Source of the DNA: Streptosporangiaceae bacterium
Lineage (GTDB): Bacteria > Actinomycetota > Actinomycetes > Streptosporangiales > Streptosporangiaceae
NCBI GenBank assembly: GCA_030039095.1
Contig: JASHQP010000643.1
Location: forward strand, 1 to 10,644
Direction of reading: 5' to 3'
DNA length: 10,644 bases
The translations under genes and the position numbers were made by a program. Below, in pieces: positions 1-7,365 of the stretch. Numbering within the stretch: the first letter of the stretch is position 1; every line of letters begins with the position of its first letter. The notes under the pieces were generated by a model. It worked only from the letters and a program-made list of their open reading frames with translations, made no database searches and was not told where the DNA came from.

Positions 1-65
1 ACCGTCCGGCACGCTGTCCCCTTGCAAATCGGCATGTGGCGATTTATGACCGTAATAACCGGCAC

Positions 66-72
66 AAGGGGG
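66..72 (+). promoter_or_regulatory. Ribosome binding site choosing the permease start
   Basis: AAGGGGG lies five bases before ATG 78. The upstream in-frame GTG at 36 has no purine-rich sequence before it. This decides the start in favour of 78. Confidence 0.65.
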
Positions 73-77
73 CTGGC

Positions 78-1601
78 ATGGCGGCAGCGCATTCCGCCGC
101 GGACTCGGCGGGCGTGAACTCTGCTGGACTGAACCGGGGCGCCATCGGCCTTCGCGAGGTGCTGTTCCAGGCGGTGACCTCGATGGCGCCGGCCGGCGCC
201 CTGGCCCTGTCGATCTCGCTCGGGGCCACCTACGCGGGCGGGGCGCTGCCGCTGGCCGTGCTGCTCGCGCTCGTCGGCTGCCTGCTCGTGGCCAGCTCGA
301 TCGGGCAGCTGGCCAGGCACCTGCCGTCGGCGGGCAGCATCTACACGTACCCGGCCGTCGGCATCCACCCGTCGCTCGGGTTCCTGGTCGGCTGGGGCTA
401 CTCGCTGATCGAGATGCTGATCGGGCCGACCACGATGGTGCTGTTCGGCTACCTGGTCTCGTCGGTCACGGAGGCCGAGTTTCACTGGCAGTTCACCACC
501 GTCTGGGTGATCTTCATGATCGTCGCGGCGCTCGTGATCGCCGGCCTGAACTTCCGCGGCGTCGTGGTCAGCGCGGGAACCGGAACGGTGCTCGGCGCGC
601 TGGAGATCCTCATCTTCGTGGTCCTGGCCGTCTGGCTGATCGCGAAGGCGGGCTCGGGCAACACCGGCTCGGTGTTCACCCTGCACTACGCCACGCTCGG
701 GGGATACCACGGGTTCTCCGGCGTGGTGGCCGGCTCGGTCTACACGATCCTGGCGTTCATCGGCTTCGAGGCCGCGGCGCCGCTCGCCGAGGAGGCGCGC
801 AACCCGCGGCGCACGATCGGCATCGCGGTGATGACGTCCTGCCTGGTGATCGGGCTGTTCTACGTCCTGGGCACGTATGCGGGCGACGTGTTCTTCGGGC
901 CGGACAAGTTCGCGAGCTTCGGCGCGCTCAACGGCGGGAGCCCGTGGATTCAGCTGGCCCGCGACGTCTGGGGGATCGGCTGGGTGATCGCGTTCCTGGC
1001 GATCCTCAACTCGACGTTCGCCAACGGGAACGCGGGCACGCTGGCGACGACGCGGACCTGGTTCGCGATGGCCAGGGTCGGGCTGCTGCCGCGCCGGCTG
1101 GCCTCAACCCACCCAAAGTACCGGTCGCCGTTTGTCGGCGTGATCGTCCAGTTCCTGCTCACGCTCGCGATCGGGATCCCGCTCGGCATCCACTTCGGCC
1201 CGGTGGACACGTTCTCGCTGCTGGCCACCATCCTCACCGGGATCATGGTGGCGATCTACATCATCTTCAACCTGTCCTGCGTCCTGTACTACCTGCGCTT
1301 CCAGCGTTCCGAGTTCAACTGGTTCCTGCACCTCGTGGTGCCGGTCGTGGGCATTCTCGCGTTCCTGCCCGTCTGGTTCACCGCGCTCGGCATCGGCAAG
1401 TCCGTGCTGAAGTTCGTCTCGCCGCTGAGTTATCCCGACAGCGAGGTCGGGCTGATCATCGGGGTCTGGTTCCTGATCGGGCTCGCGGTGCTGATCTACT
1501 TGTATGCCCGGCACCCCTCGCGGCTGCCGGAGATGCGGCAGGTGTTCGCCGACGAGCCGGTCACCGCCACGGCGCCGGCCACGCAGGGGGAGGGAGCCTG
1601 A
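78..1601 (+). CDS. APC-family amino acid/polyamine permease
   Basis: This 507-residue membrane protein probably imports an amino acid, amine or similar small solute in symport with protons; the substrate cannot be told from sequence. About twelve hydrophobic segments run from residue 30 to 477. Family hallmarks are the SAGSIYTY stretch (84-91) followed by GFLVGWGYSL (101-110), the GFEAAAPLAEEARNPRR block (229-245), and the NAGTLATTRTWFAMAR segment (318-333) before GLLPRR. These match the amino acid-polyamine-organocation superfamily. An in-frame GTG at 36 would add 14 residues but has no ribosome site, while ATG 78 has AAGGGGG five bases ahead, so 78 is preferred. The hydrolase gene starts on the base after this stop, and the two are surely co-transcribed. 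The polar tail after residue 480 is probably cytoplasmic. The family call is firm and the substrate is open. Confidence 0.9.
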   Translation: MAAAHSAADSAGVNSAGLNRGAIGLREVLFQAVTSMAPAGALALSISLGATYAGGALPLAVLLALVGCLLVASSIGQLARHLPSAGSIYTYPAVGIHPSLGFLVGWGYSLIEMLIGPTTMVLFGYLVSSVTEAEFHWQFTTVWVIFMIVAALVIAGLNFRGVVVSAGTGTVLGALEILIFVVLAVWLIAKAGSGNTGSVFTLHYATLGGYHGFSGVVAGSVYTILAFIGFEAAAPLAEEARNPRRTIGIAVMTSCLVIGLFYVLGTYAGDVFFGPDKFASFGALNGGSPWIQLARDVWGIGWVIAFLAILNSTFANGNAGTLATTRTWFAMARVGLLPRRLASTHPKYRSPFVGVIVQFLLTLAIGIPLGIHFGPVDTFSLLATILTGIMVAIYIIFNLSCVLYYLRFQRSEFNWFLHLVVPVVGILAFLPVWFTALGIGKSVLKFVSPLSYPDSEVGLIIGVWFLIGLAVLIYLYARHPSRLPEMRQVFADEPVTATAPATQGEGA

Positions 1602-2468
1602 ATGGCGCAGGAAGGGTTCATCGACGTCACCGGCGGCCGGGTCTGGTACCGCTCGGTCGGCGAGGGCGGGATACCGCTGCTCTGCCTGCACGGCGGGCCC
1701 GGGTTCACCCACTACTACCTGGAACCCCTCGAGGCGCTTGCCGACCAGCGCCAGGTGATCTTCTACGACCAGCTCGGCTGCGGCAAGGCCGACCGGCCCG
1801 AGGACGTCGCGTTGTGGACTGTCGAAAGATTCGTTGACGAGCTCGTGACCGTCCGAGAGACGCTGGGCCTGGACCGGCTGCACCTGTTCGGCAGTTCCTG
1901 GGGCGGGATGCTGGCGCAGCAGTACGTGCTGGACCGCCAGCCGCAGCTGATGAGCCTGGTCCTGTGCGGCAGCCCGGCCAGCATGATCAGGTGGGTCAGG
2001 GACTGCGACGAGCTGATCGCCGCGCAGCCCGACGAGGTCCGGCGGGTCATCCGCGAGCACGAGGCCGCCGGCTTCACCGCCTGCCCCGAGTACCAGGCGG
2101 CCATCCTCGGCTTCTACCGCGAGCACGTCTGCAGGCTCTCGCCGTGGCCGGCGGGCCTGGAGCGCTCGTTCGCCGAGGCGGGCTACTCCGTGTACAACAC
2201 GATGAACGGCCCGAGCGAGTTCACGGTCACCGGGACCCTGAAGACCTGGGACATCATGGGCCGGCTCGGCGAGATCACGGTGCCCACGCTGCTGGTCGGC
2301 GGCAGGCACGACGAGTGCCGGCCCGCCCACCTGGAGGAGATGCACCGGCGGATCCCCGGCTCGCAGCTCGAGATCATCGAGGACGCGTCCCATCTCTGCT
2401 TCGCCGAGCAGCCCGACGAGTTCACGGCGCTGGTGAACGCGTTCCTGGCCAGCGTCGAGTCGCCCTGA
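1602..2468 (+). CDS. Proline-iminopeptidase-like alpha/beta hydrolase (peptidase family S33)
   Basis: This 288-residue cytoplasmic serine hydrolase resembles enzymes that remove an N-terminal proline or other residue from small peptides, or that split related amides. The S33 mark HGGPG, which forms the oxyanion hole, sits at 30-34, followed by YDQLGCGKADRP (55-66). The nucleophile elbow GSSWGG (97-102) places the catalytic serine at 99. The acid is probably Asp237 in GGRHDE and the histidine His264 in ASHLCF. The stretch NTMNGPSEF (199-207) in the cap region is typical of this subfamily. Length is normal and no signal peptide is seen. ATG 1602 follows the permease TGA with no gap and is preceded by a strong GGGGGAGGGAG, so the pair should be translated together. 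The neighbour suggests its substrate is what the permease imports; that is inference. True prolyl specificity is unproven, since many relatives are amidases or esterases. Confidence 0.88.
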   Translation: MAQEGFIDVTGGRVWYRSVGEGGIPLLCLHGGPGFTHYYLEPLEALADQRQVIFYDQLGCGKADRPEDVALWTVERFVDELVTVRETLGLDRLHLFGSSWGGMLAQQYVLDRQPQLMSLVLCGSPASMIRWVRDCDELIAAQPDEVRRVIREHEAAGFTACPEYQAAILGFYREHVCRLSPWPAGLERSFAEAGYSVYNTMNGPSEFTVTGTLKTWDIMGRLGEITVPTLLVGGRHDECRPAHLEEMHRRIPGSQLEIIEDASHLCFAEQPDEFTALVNAFLASVESP

Positions 2469-2476
2469 CGCCGGGG

Positions 2477-3292
2477 CTAGGGCTTGCGGCCGACGCCGAC
2501 CAGGACCCAGAACTGGCTGGGATCGGCGGGCACGTCGTCGGGGGAGTCGGGCCGCCACTGGGTCATGTAGACGAGCCCGGGCTCCACGAGGTCGAAACCG
2601 TCGAAGAACCTGAGGATGTCCGCGCGCGAGCGCATGTGGATGTCCGTGCTGACGCTGCGGTTGTACACCGTCTCCGCGGCCTGGGCGACGATGGGCTTGC
2701 TCTCGTTCGTGAGATGGGCCAGCACCAGATAGCTGCCGGGCGCGAGCGCGTCGCGCAGCGTGGCCACGATCCGCCACGGGTCCTCGTCGTCGCTGATGAA
2801 GTGCAGGACCATGCTGAGCAGCAGCCCGGCGGGCCGCGCGAGGTCGATGTGCCGGCGGACCTCGTGATCGGCCAGGATCTGCCGCGGCTCTCTCAGGTCG
2901 GCTTCGGTGATCCCGGCGTCCGCGTTCCCGTCCAGCATCGCGAGGGCGTGCGCGACGGCCACGGGATCGCTGTCGACGTACGCGACCCTGGCACCCAGGA
3001 CGGCCTGCTGGGCGATCTCGTGCACGTTGCCCTCGGTCGGGATGCCGGAGCCGATGTCGAGGAACTGGCGGATGCCCTGCGCGGCCATGAACCGCACAGC
3101 CCGGCCGAGGAACGCCCGGTTGGCCCGGGCGCCGGGCCGCGTGTTCGGCTCCACCGCGAGGATCGCGCGGGCGGCGTCCTGGTCGGCCAGGAAGTTGTGG
3201 GTGCCGCCGAGTAAGTAGTCGTAGACGCGGGCCGGGTTCGCCCGTCGGGTATCGACTCCGGGCGGCACCCAGTTCGACTCGCCAGCGATCAC
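2477..3292 (-). CDS. DUF574-type S-adenosyl methyltransferase
   Basis: This 271-residue protein belongs to the actinobacterial S-adenosyl methyltransferase family PF04672, whose substrates are mostly unknown. The signature NWVPPGVDT (7-15) and ARVYDYLLGGTHNF (21-34) opens the protein. The SAM-binding glycine motif FLDIGSGIPT is at 77-86, and AYVDSDP (105-111) holds the acid that should bind the ribose. GLLLSMVLHFI (156-166) and LAPGSYLVLAHL (183-194) follow as expected of a Rossmann methyltransferase. GTG 3292 is the only sensible start: it places the N-terminal signature where family members have it and has a TANNNT box six bases upstream, suggesting a leaderless message. The open frame continues far upstream, but that part only mirrors the acyl-CoA synthetase. 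The gene converges on the hydrolase with an 8-base gap and diverges from the acyl-CoA synthetase. The family is clear; the methyl acceptor is unknown. Confidence 0.9.
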   Translation of the reverse strand: MIAGESNWVPPGVDTRRANPARVYDYLLGGTHNFLADQDAARAILAVEPNTRPGARANRAFLGRAVRFMAAQGIRQFLDIGSGIPTEGNVHEIAQQAVLGARVAYVDSDPVAVAHALAMLDGNADAGITEADLREPRQILADHEVRRHIDLARPAGLLLSMVLHFISDDEDPWRIVATLRDALAPGSYLVLAHLTNESKPIVAQAAETVYNRSVSTDIHMRSRADILRFFDGFDLVEPGLVYMTQWRPDSPDDVPADPSQFWVLVGVGRKP

Positions 3293-3298
3293 CTGTGC

Positions 3299-3304
3299 AC
3301 GATA
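3299..3304 (-). promoter_or_regulatory. Candidate -10 box of the methyltransferase, leaderless start
   Basis: On the minus strand TATCGT fits the actinobacterial TANNNT -10 pattern and ends six bases before GTG 3292. Transcription would then begin at or next to the start codon. No clear ribosome site and no clear -35 box are seen. The 75-base gap shared with the divergent acyl-CoA synthetase must hold both promoters. Confidence 0.4.
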
Positions 3305-3367
3305 TCCCAGGCTCTGTCCTGGTCGTGCGTCTTCCGCTGGCGCCGCTGGGGTAGGAAGCTGGGCAGC

Positions 3368-4930
3368 ATGCCGGACTTTCTGACCTTGTACGCGCAGGCC
3401 CAGCCAGACAAGCCCGCGGTCATCGACGACAGGGGCAACGGGCAGGTCACCCGCTGGACCTACCGCGAGCTGGAAGAGCAGTCGAACCGCGTGGCCAATG
3501 CGCTGCTCTCGCTGGGCGTGCAGCCCGGCGAGAAGGTCATCTGGTGCGGGCCGAACTCCCCGCAGGTCGTCGCCGCGATCGGCGCCAGCCGCAAGGGGGG
3601 TTTCGTCGCCGTCCCGCTGAACTACCGGCTGACCACGGAAGAGGCGCAGTACGTGGTCGGCCACTCCGACGCGACGGTGGCCTACGTGGACGCCGAGCTC
3701 GCGCCCATGTTCGCGGATCTGCTGACCCGCGTCGAGCGGCTGCGGCACGTGATCGTGTACGGCGGCCCGGCCCCGGACGGCATGCTGGCCGACGACTTCG
3801 TCGCGGCCGCCCCGGCCACCGCGCCGCCGGATCCCGAGCCCGAGGCCGGCTCGGGGACCATGATCTTCACCTCCGGCACCACGGGCAAGCCGAAAGGCGC
3901 GGTGCGCCTCGCCCGGCCGGGCGCCCAGGACACCAGCGCGGTCCGGCTGATCGGGCTGATCGGCTACACCCCCGACGACGTTTACCTCACGTCCGGCCCG
4001 CTGTACCACAGCGGCCCATGGGGATTCATGGGCGGCGCTCTGGCGCTCGGGCAGACCGTCGTGGTGCAGCGGAAGTTCGACCCGGAGGACTGGCTGCGCC
4101 TGGTGGACACCTACCGGGTCTCCTCGACCTTCGCCGCCCCCGCGCCGATCCGGATGGTCTGCGCGCTGCCCGAGGAGGTCAAGAAGCGCTACGACCGGTC
4201 GTCGATGAAGCGCATGATCGCCAATGCCGCGCCGTGGAGCTACACGCTGAAGCTGCAGTACCTGGCCGACTTCCCGGAAGACTCGCTGTGGGAGGTGTAC
4301 GGCTCGACCGAACTCGGTGTCGACTGCGTGCTCGAGCCGAAGGACCAGCGGCGCAAGCCCGGGTCCTGCGGCAGGCCAGCGCCTGGCGTGGAGGTATTCC
4401 TCCTCGGCGCCGATGGCCACGAGGTGACCGGCACCGGGCCCGACCACACCGGCGAGCTGTTCGTGCGCTCGCCCGGCATCTACGAGGAGTACTACAAGCA
4501 GCGGGACAGCTACGACAAGGCGCGCCGCGGCGACCTGCACACCGTCGGCGACATCGCCTATCGCGACGACGAGGGCTTCTACTACATCTGCGACCGCAAG
4601 AACGACATGATCATCTCGGGCGGGATGAACATCTACCCGGCCGAGATCGAGGCCGCGCTCGACCAGCATCCGGACATCTACGAGGCGGCGGTGTTCGGGA
4701 TCCCGTCCGGGGAATGGGGCGAGACCGTGCACGCCACCGTCGTCCGCCGTCCCGGCGCCGACCTGTCCGCCGCGGACGTGATGTCGTTCAGCCGGGAGCA
4801 CCTGGCCAGCTACAAGACGCCGAGGTCCGTGGACTTCATCGACGAGCTGCCGAGGACCGGCTCGGGCAAGGTGCTGAAGCGGCAGCTGCGCGCCCCGTAC
4901 TGGGCAGCCGAGGGCCGGCAGGTCGGCTGA
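3368..4930 (+). CDS. AMP-forming acyl-CoA synthetase (fatty-acid-CoA ligase-like)
   Basis: This 520-residue adenylate-forming enzyme activates a carboxylic acid with ATP to an acyl-adenylate and then passes it to coenzyme A. All core motifs are present: the phosphate loop IFTSGTTGKPKGA (166-178), YHSGPWGF with His214, the adenine motif YGSTE (311-315), GDIAYRDDEGFYYICDRK (394-411) with hinge Asp409, GGMNIYPAEIE (418-428), and the C-terminal GSGK with catalytic Lys501. Length and order match FadD-type ligases, and no residue seems missing. The acyl chain accepted cannot be read, although the close family usually takes medium or long fatty acids. ATG 3368 has AGGAAG nine bases ahead. It is divergent from the methyltransferase, and a BrkB-type gene follows after 47 bases. 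No dehydrogenase or hydratase of beta-oxidation is adjacent, so the pathway is unclear. Confidence 0.92.
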   Translation: MPDFLTLYAQAQPDKPAVIDDRGNGQVTRWTYRELEEQSNRVANALLSLGVQPGEKVIWCGPNSPQVVAAIGASRKGGFVAVPLNYRLTTEEAQYVVGHSDATVAYVDAELAPMFADLLTRVERLRHVIVYGGPAPDGMLADDFVAAAPATAPPDPEPEAGSGTMIFTSGTTGKPKGAVRLARPGAQDTSAVRLIGLIGYTPDDVYLTSGPLYHSGPWGFMGGALALGQTVVVQRKFDPEDWLRLVDTYRVSSTFAAPAPIRMVCALPEEVKKRYDRSSMKRMIANAAPWSYTLKLQYLADFPEDSLWEVYGSTELGVDCVLEPKDQRRKPGSCGRPAPGVEVFLLGADGHEVTGTGPDHTGELFVRSPGIYEEYYKQRDSYDKARRGDLHTVGDIAYRDDEGFYYICDRKNDMIISGGMNIYPAEIEAALDQHPDIYEAAVFGIPSGEWGETVHATVVRRPGADLSAADVMSFSREHLASYKTPRSVDFIDELPRTGSGKVLKRQLRAPYWAAEGRQVG

Positions 4931-4931
4931 C

Positions 4932-4964
4932 GCTGGGCCAGCCGACGCCCGGCCGCCGGGCTGG
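4932..4964 (+). other. GC-rich alternative hairpins between synthetase and BrkB gene
   Basis: The 47-base gap holds a perfect 6-bp stem with 3-base loop (4947-4961, GCCCGG/CCGGGC). An overlapping alternative stem CCAGCC/GGCTGG pairs 4938-4943 with 4959-4964, and a small GCTG/CAGC stem lies at 4932-4942. There is no T-run, so this is not a classical terminator. It may weaken read-through or do nothing; such pairings arise easily in GC-rich DNA. Confidence 0.3.
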
Positions 4965-4977
4965 GAATACCCATGAC

Positions 4978-5994
4978 ATGTCGTTCGGCCCCGGGGATGT
5001 CATGAGCAGGCTGCAGACGCTGCAGCAGGAGGCTGACCTCCTGCAGCAGCGGCATGCGTGGCTGGCGTTTCCGCTCGCCGCCTGGAAGAAATTCTCCGAT
5101 GACCGGGCGGGTCTGCTGGCCGCGCTGATCGCCTACTACGCCTTTGTCGCACTTTTCCCGCTTTTCCTGGCGCTCGTCACGATCCTTGACCTCGTGCTGG
5201 CCAGCCACGAGGCCCTCCGTGAGGACATCGTCAACTCCGCGCTGGCCAGCTACCCGGTGATCGGGGCGCAGCTGAAGAGCAACGTGCACGCGCTCAGCTC
5301 GACCGGGCCGGCACTGGCGATCGGGCTCATCGGCACCCTGTTCGGTGCCCGCGGGCTGGCGGTGGCCACCCAGAACGCGCTGAACAGCGCCTGGGCCGTG
5401 CCACTGCACCGGCGGCCGGCGCTCGGCTCGTCGCTGCTGCGCAGCGTCGGCCTGATCGCGGTCGTGGGCCCCTGCGAGCTCGCCACGCTCGTGCTTGCCG
5501 GCTTGTCCGGCGGCGCCGGGCACGTGCTCGGCGGCGTGGCCGCGCGGATCGCCGCGATCGCGATCTCGCTGCTGCTCAACGTCGGAGTGTTCTGGCTAGC
5601 GTTCCGGTTCGGGACAGCATCCGGGGTACGCGCCCGCGCGATGCTCCCCGGCGCGGTGATCGCGGCCTGCTCCTGGCAGACGCTGCAGGTCGCCGGCGGG
5701 TACCTGGCGTCGCATCAGCTGGCCAGGTACTCCGAGCTCTACGGGGTGTTCGCGATCGTCCTCGGCCTGCTGGCGTGGCTGTTCCTGCAGGCGCAGATCA
5801 CCATGTACGCCGTGGAGATCAACGTGGTCCGCGCCCGACGGCTCTGGCCGCGCAGCGTGATCCGGCCCCGGCTGGTGCCGCCAGACCGGCTCACCGAGGC
5901 CGACGTGCGGGCCTTCCGGATGTACGCGAAGAGCGAGCAGCGCCTCCCGGACCTCGGCGTCCGGCTCGAGACGCCCGCCGACCACGATCCCTAG
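4978..5994 (+). CDS. YihY/virulence factor BrkB family membrane protein
   Basis: This 338-residue inner-membrane protein matches the YihY/BrkB family (PF03631), whose members span the membrane about six times and whose molecular role is largely unsettled. A short amphipathic N-terminus with a possible coiled coil (LQTLQQEADLLQQ, 12-24) leads into the family core: DDRAGLLAALIAYYAFVALFPLFLAL (41-66, first membrane span), spans near 110-130, 156-178, 186-212 and 221-243, and the last span around 252-282 with the conserved SELYGVFAIVLGLLAWLF (252-269). The charged tail after 285 is probably cytoplasmic. Two starts are possible: ATG 4978 (GGGAA ten bases ahead) and ATG 5002 (GGGGA four bases ahead, 330 residues); I keep the longer. 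It may be co-transcribed with the acyl-CoA synthetase. Its stop TAG shares bases with the stop of the convergent MFS gene. Confidence 0.87.
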   Translation: MSFGPGDVMSRLQTLQQEADLLQQRHAWLAFPLAAWKKFSDDRAGLLAALIAYYAFVALFPLFLALVTILDLVLASHEALREDIVNSALASYPVIGAQLKSNVHALSSTGPALAIGLIGTLFGARGLAVATQNALNSAWAVPLHRRPALGSSLLRSVGLIAVVGPCELATLVLAGLSGGAGHVLGGVAARIAAIAISLLLNVGVFWLAFRFGTASGVRARAMLPGAVIAACSWQTLQVAGGYLASHQLARYSELYGVFAIVLGLLAWLFLQAQITMYAVEINVVRARRLWPRSVIRPRLVPPDRLTEADVRAFRMYAKSEQRLPDLGVRLETPADHDP

Positions 5995-7280
5995 GCCTGC
6001 CGCAGCTCGCGGTCGGGCTGCAGGCCGGGCTCGCCGGCCGGCCTGATCTGCTGCAGGCGGTCGATCCTGGCCACCGCCGGGAACAGCCGGCGCCAGGAGA
6101 GAGCGATGCCGAGGGTGATCACCCCGCCGCCCACCACCGCGGGCACGGTGCCGACGAGCGAGGCGGCCAGCCCGGACTCGAACGCCCCCAGCTGGTTGGA
6201 GGCGCTGATGAACACCATCTCCACGGCCGACACCCGGCCGCGCAGCCGGTCGGGTGTCACCAGCGCGACCGTGGTGGTGCGGATGTTCACGCTGACCATG
6301 TCGGCGAAGCCGCTGACGGCGAGCATGACCAGGGAAAGCACGAAGATCCGGGAGAGGCCGAAGACGATGATGGCGCCGCCGAACAGCGCGACGACCAGGA
6401 GCAGCCGGGGCCCTGCCCTGCGGACCAGCGGCCTGCGGGTCAGGATCGCCGCGGCGGCCAGGGCGCCCAGGGCCGGCGCGGCGCGCAGCACGCCGAGGCC
6501 CTCCGGGCCGACGTGCAGGATCGACCGCGCGAACACCGGCAGCAGTGCTACGGCGCCGCCGAACAGGACGACCAGCAGGTCGAGCAAGATAACCCCGAGC
6601 AGCATCGGGGTCCGCCCGACGAACCGCATCCCTTCCAGCACGCTCTCGATGCCGGGCGAGGCCGGGGTCCGGGGATTCGCCGTGGCCGGCCGGGCCCGGA
6701 TCATGACCGCGGACACGGAGGCGAGCAGGCACAGCGCCGCCGCCAGCGCGTAGACCAGCGTGGGTGAGACGGCGTAGAGCACGCCGCCCAGGGCCGGCCC
6801 GGCCACCTGCGCGGACTGCGAGGCGATCGAGCGCAGCGTCATCGCGCTCGGCAGCAGCCCGGCCGGAACGAGCGTGGGCGGCAGTGCCCGGGCTGCCGGG
6901 GTGCCGATCGCCATGACCGTGCCGGCCCCGGCCGCGAGCGCCAGGTAGGGCAGCACCGAGGAAACCGCCGACCGGCTGAGCACGGCGAGCCCCACCGCGA
7001 CGGCGACGCCGACCAGCAGCGCGATCGCGAAGACTCGCCGGCGGGACAGCCGGTCGGCCAGGTGGCCGGCCGGGATCGCGAGAACGAACATCGGGGCGAA
7101 CTCGGCGAGCCCGATCCAGCCCAGGTCGAGCGGGCTGCGGTGCTGGGCGTAGACCTCCCAGCCGATGGCCACCTCGAGCATCTGCAGGGACGTGCTCATG
7201 CCGAGCATGGCCAGCCACCACAGCCGGAAGTCGCGGTTTTCCAGGGCCGGCCCCAGGTGCGCCAGACGCGGCCGCCTCAT
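5991..7280 (-). CDS. MFS exporter, EntS/DHA3-like
   Basis: This 429-residue major facilitator superfamily protein probably exports a drug or small metabolite by proton antiport. It starts with ENRDFRLWW (14-22) before the first span, as usual in the EntS-like group. The loop 2-3 signature GHLADRLSRRRV is at 72-83, and a long hydrophilic link near 195-220 separates the two six-span halves. The C-terminal half carries VTPDRLRGRVSAVEM (341-355), a block characteristic of DHA3-type transporters, then SNQLGAFESG (361-370). ATG 7280 is the only in-frame start that fits the family N-terminus, but no ribosome site precedes it; a GGAGG on the minus strand at 7321-7325 is 40 bases away and has no in-frame start after it. 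The gene is divergent from folP2 over an 85-base gap. The substrate is not readable, and a link to neighbouring genes is not evident. Confidence 0.9.
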   Translation of the reverse strand: MRRPRLAHLGPALENRDFRLWWLAMLGMSTSLQMLEVAIGWEVYAQHRSPLDLGWIGLAEFAPMFVLAIPAGHLADRLSRRRVFAIALLVGVAVAVGLAVLSRSAVSSVLPYLALAAGAGTVMAIGTPAARALPPTLVPAGLLPSAMTLRSIASQSAQVAGPALGGVLYAVSPTLVYALAAALCLLASVSAVMIRARPATANPRTPASPGIESVLEGMRFVGRTPMLLGVILLDLLVVLFGGAVALLPVFARSILHVGPEGLGVLRAAPALGALAAAAILTRRPLVRRAGPRLLLVVALFGGAIIVFGLSRIFVLSLVMLAVSGFADMVSVNIRTTTVALVTPDRLRGRVSAVEMVFISASNQLGAFESGLAASLVGTVPAVVGGGVITLGIALSWRRLFPAVARIDRLQQIRPAGEPGLQPDRELRQA

Positions 7281-7351
7281 GACGGGCGCGGCGAGCGCGG
7301 CACACGGCGCTGGATACTGACCTCCGGAGCGGCCTGAGGGATGACCGGATC

Positions 7352-7357
7352 TAGTAT
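7352..7357 (+). promoter_or_regulatory. Candidate -10 box of folP2, possibly leaderless
   Basis: TAGTAT fits TANNNT and ends eight bases before ATG 7366, so the message may begin at the start codon. Only a weak AGGT precedes the ATG. No convincing -35 box is visible. Confidence 0.45.
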
Positions 7358-7365
7358 CGCAGGTC

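Noticed and set aside
22..58. Possible promoter for the permease
   Set aside because: TTGCAA and AT-rich TTTATG/TAATAA strings are present but not at an accepted spacing; upstream sequence is outside the window.
1104..2777. Long minus-strand open frame across the permease and hydrolase
   Set aside because: It is antisense to two firm genes with full catalytic or membrane motifs and shows only low-complexity charged sequence.
3293..4801. Very long minus-strand open frame continuing upstream of the methyltransferase
   Set aside because: It lies antisense to the acyl-CoA synthetase, has no recognisable domain, is rich in Arg, Gly, Ala and Pro, and is open only because of high GC. The real gene starts at GTG 3292.
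3544..4930. Plus-strand open frame overlapping the synthetase and running into the BrkB gene
   Set aside because: Its first part is an out-of-frame reading of the synthetase, with Arg- and Ala-rich text and no domain. Only the part from 4978 is a family protein.
5596..7305. Minus-strand open frame of about 569 codons over the MFS gene
   Set aside because: It is the wrong frame of the MFS gene; the membrane spans and motif GHLADRLSRRR appear only in the frame from 7280.
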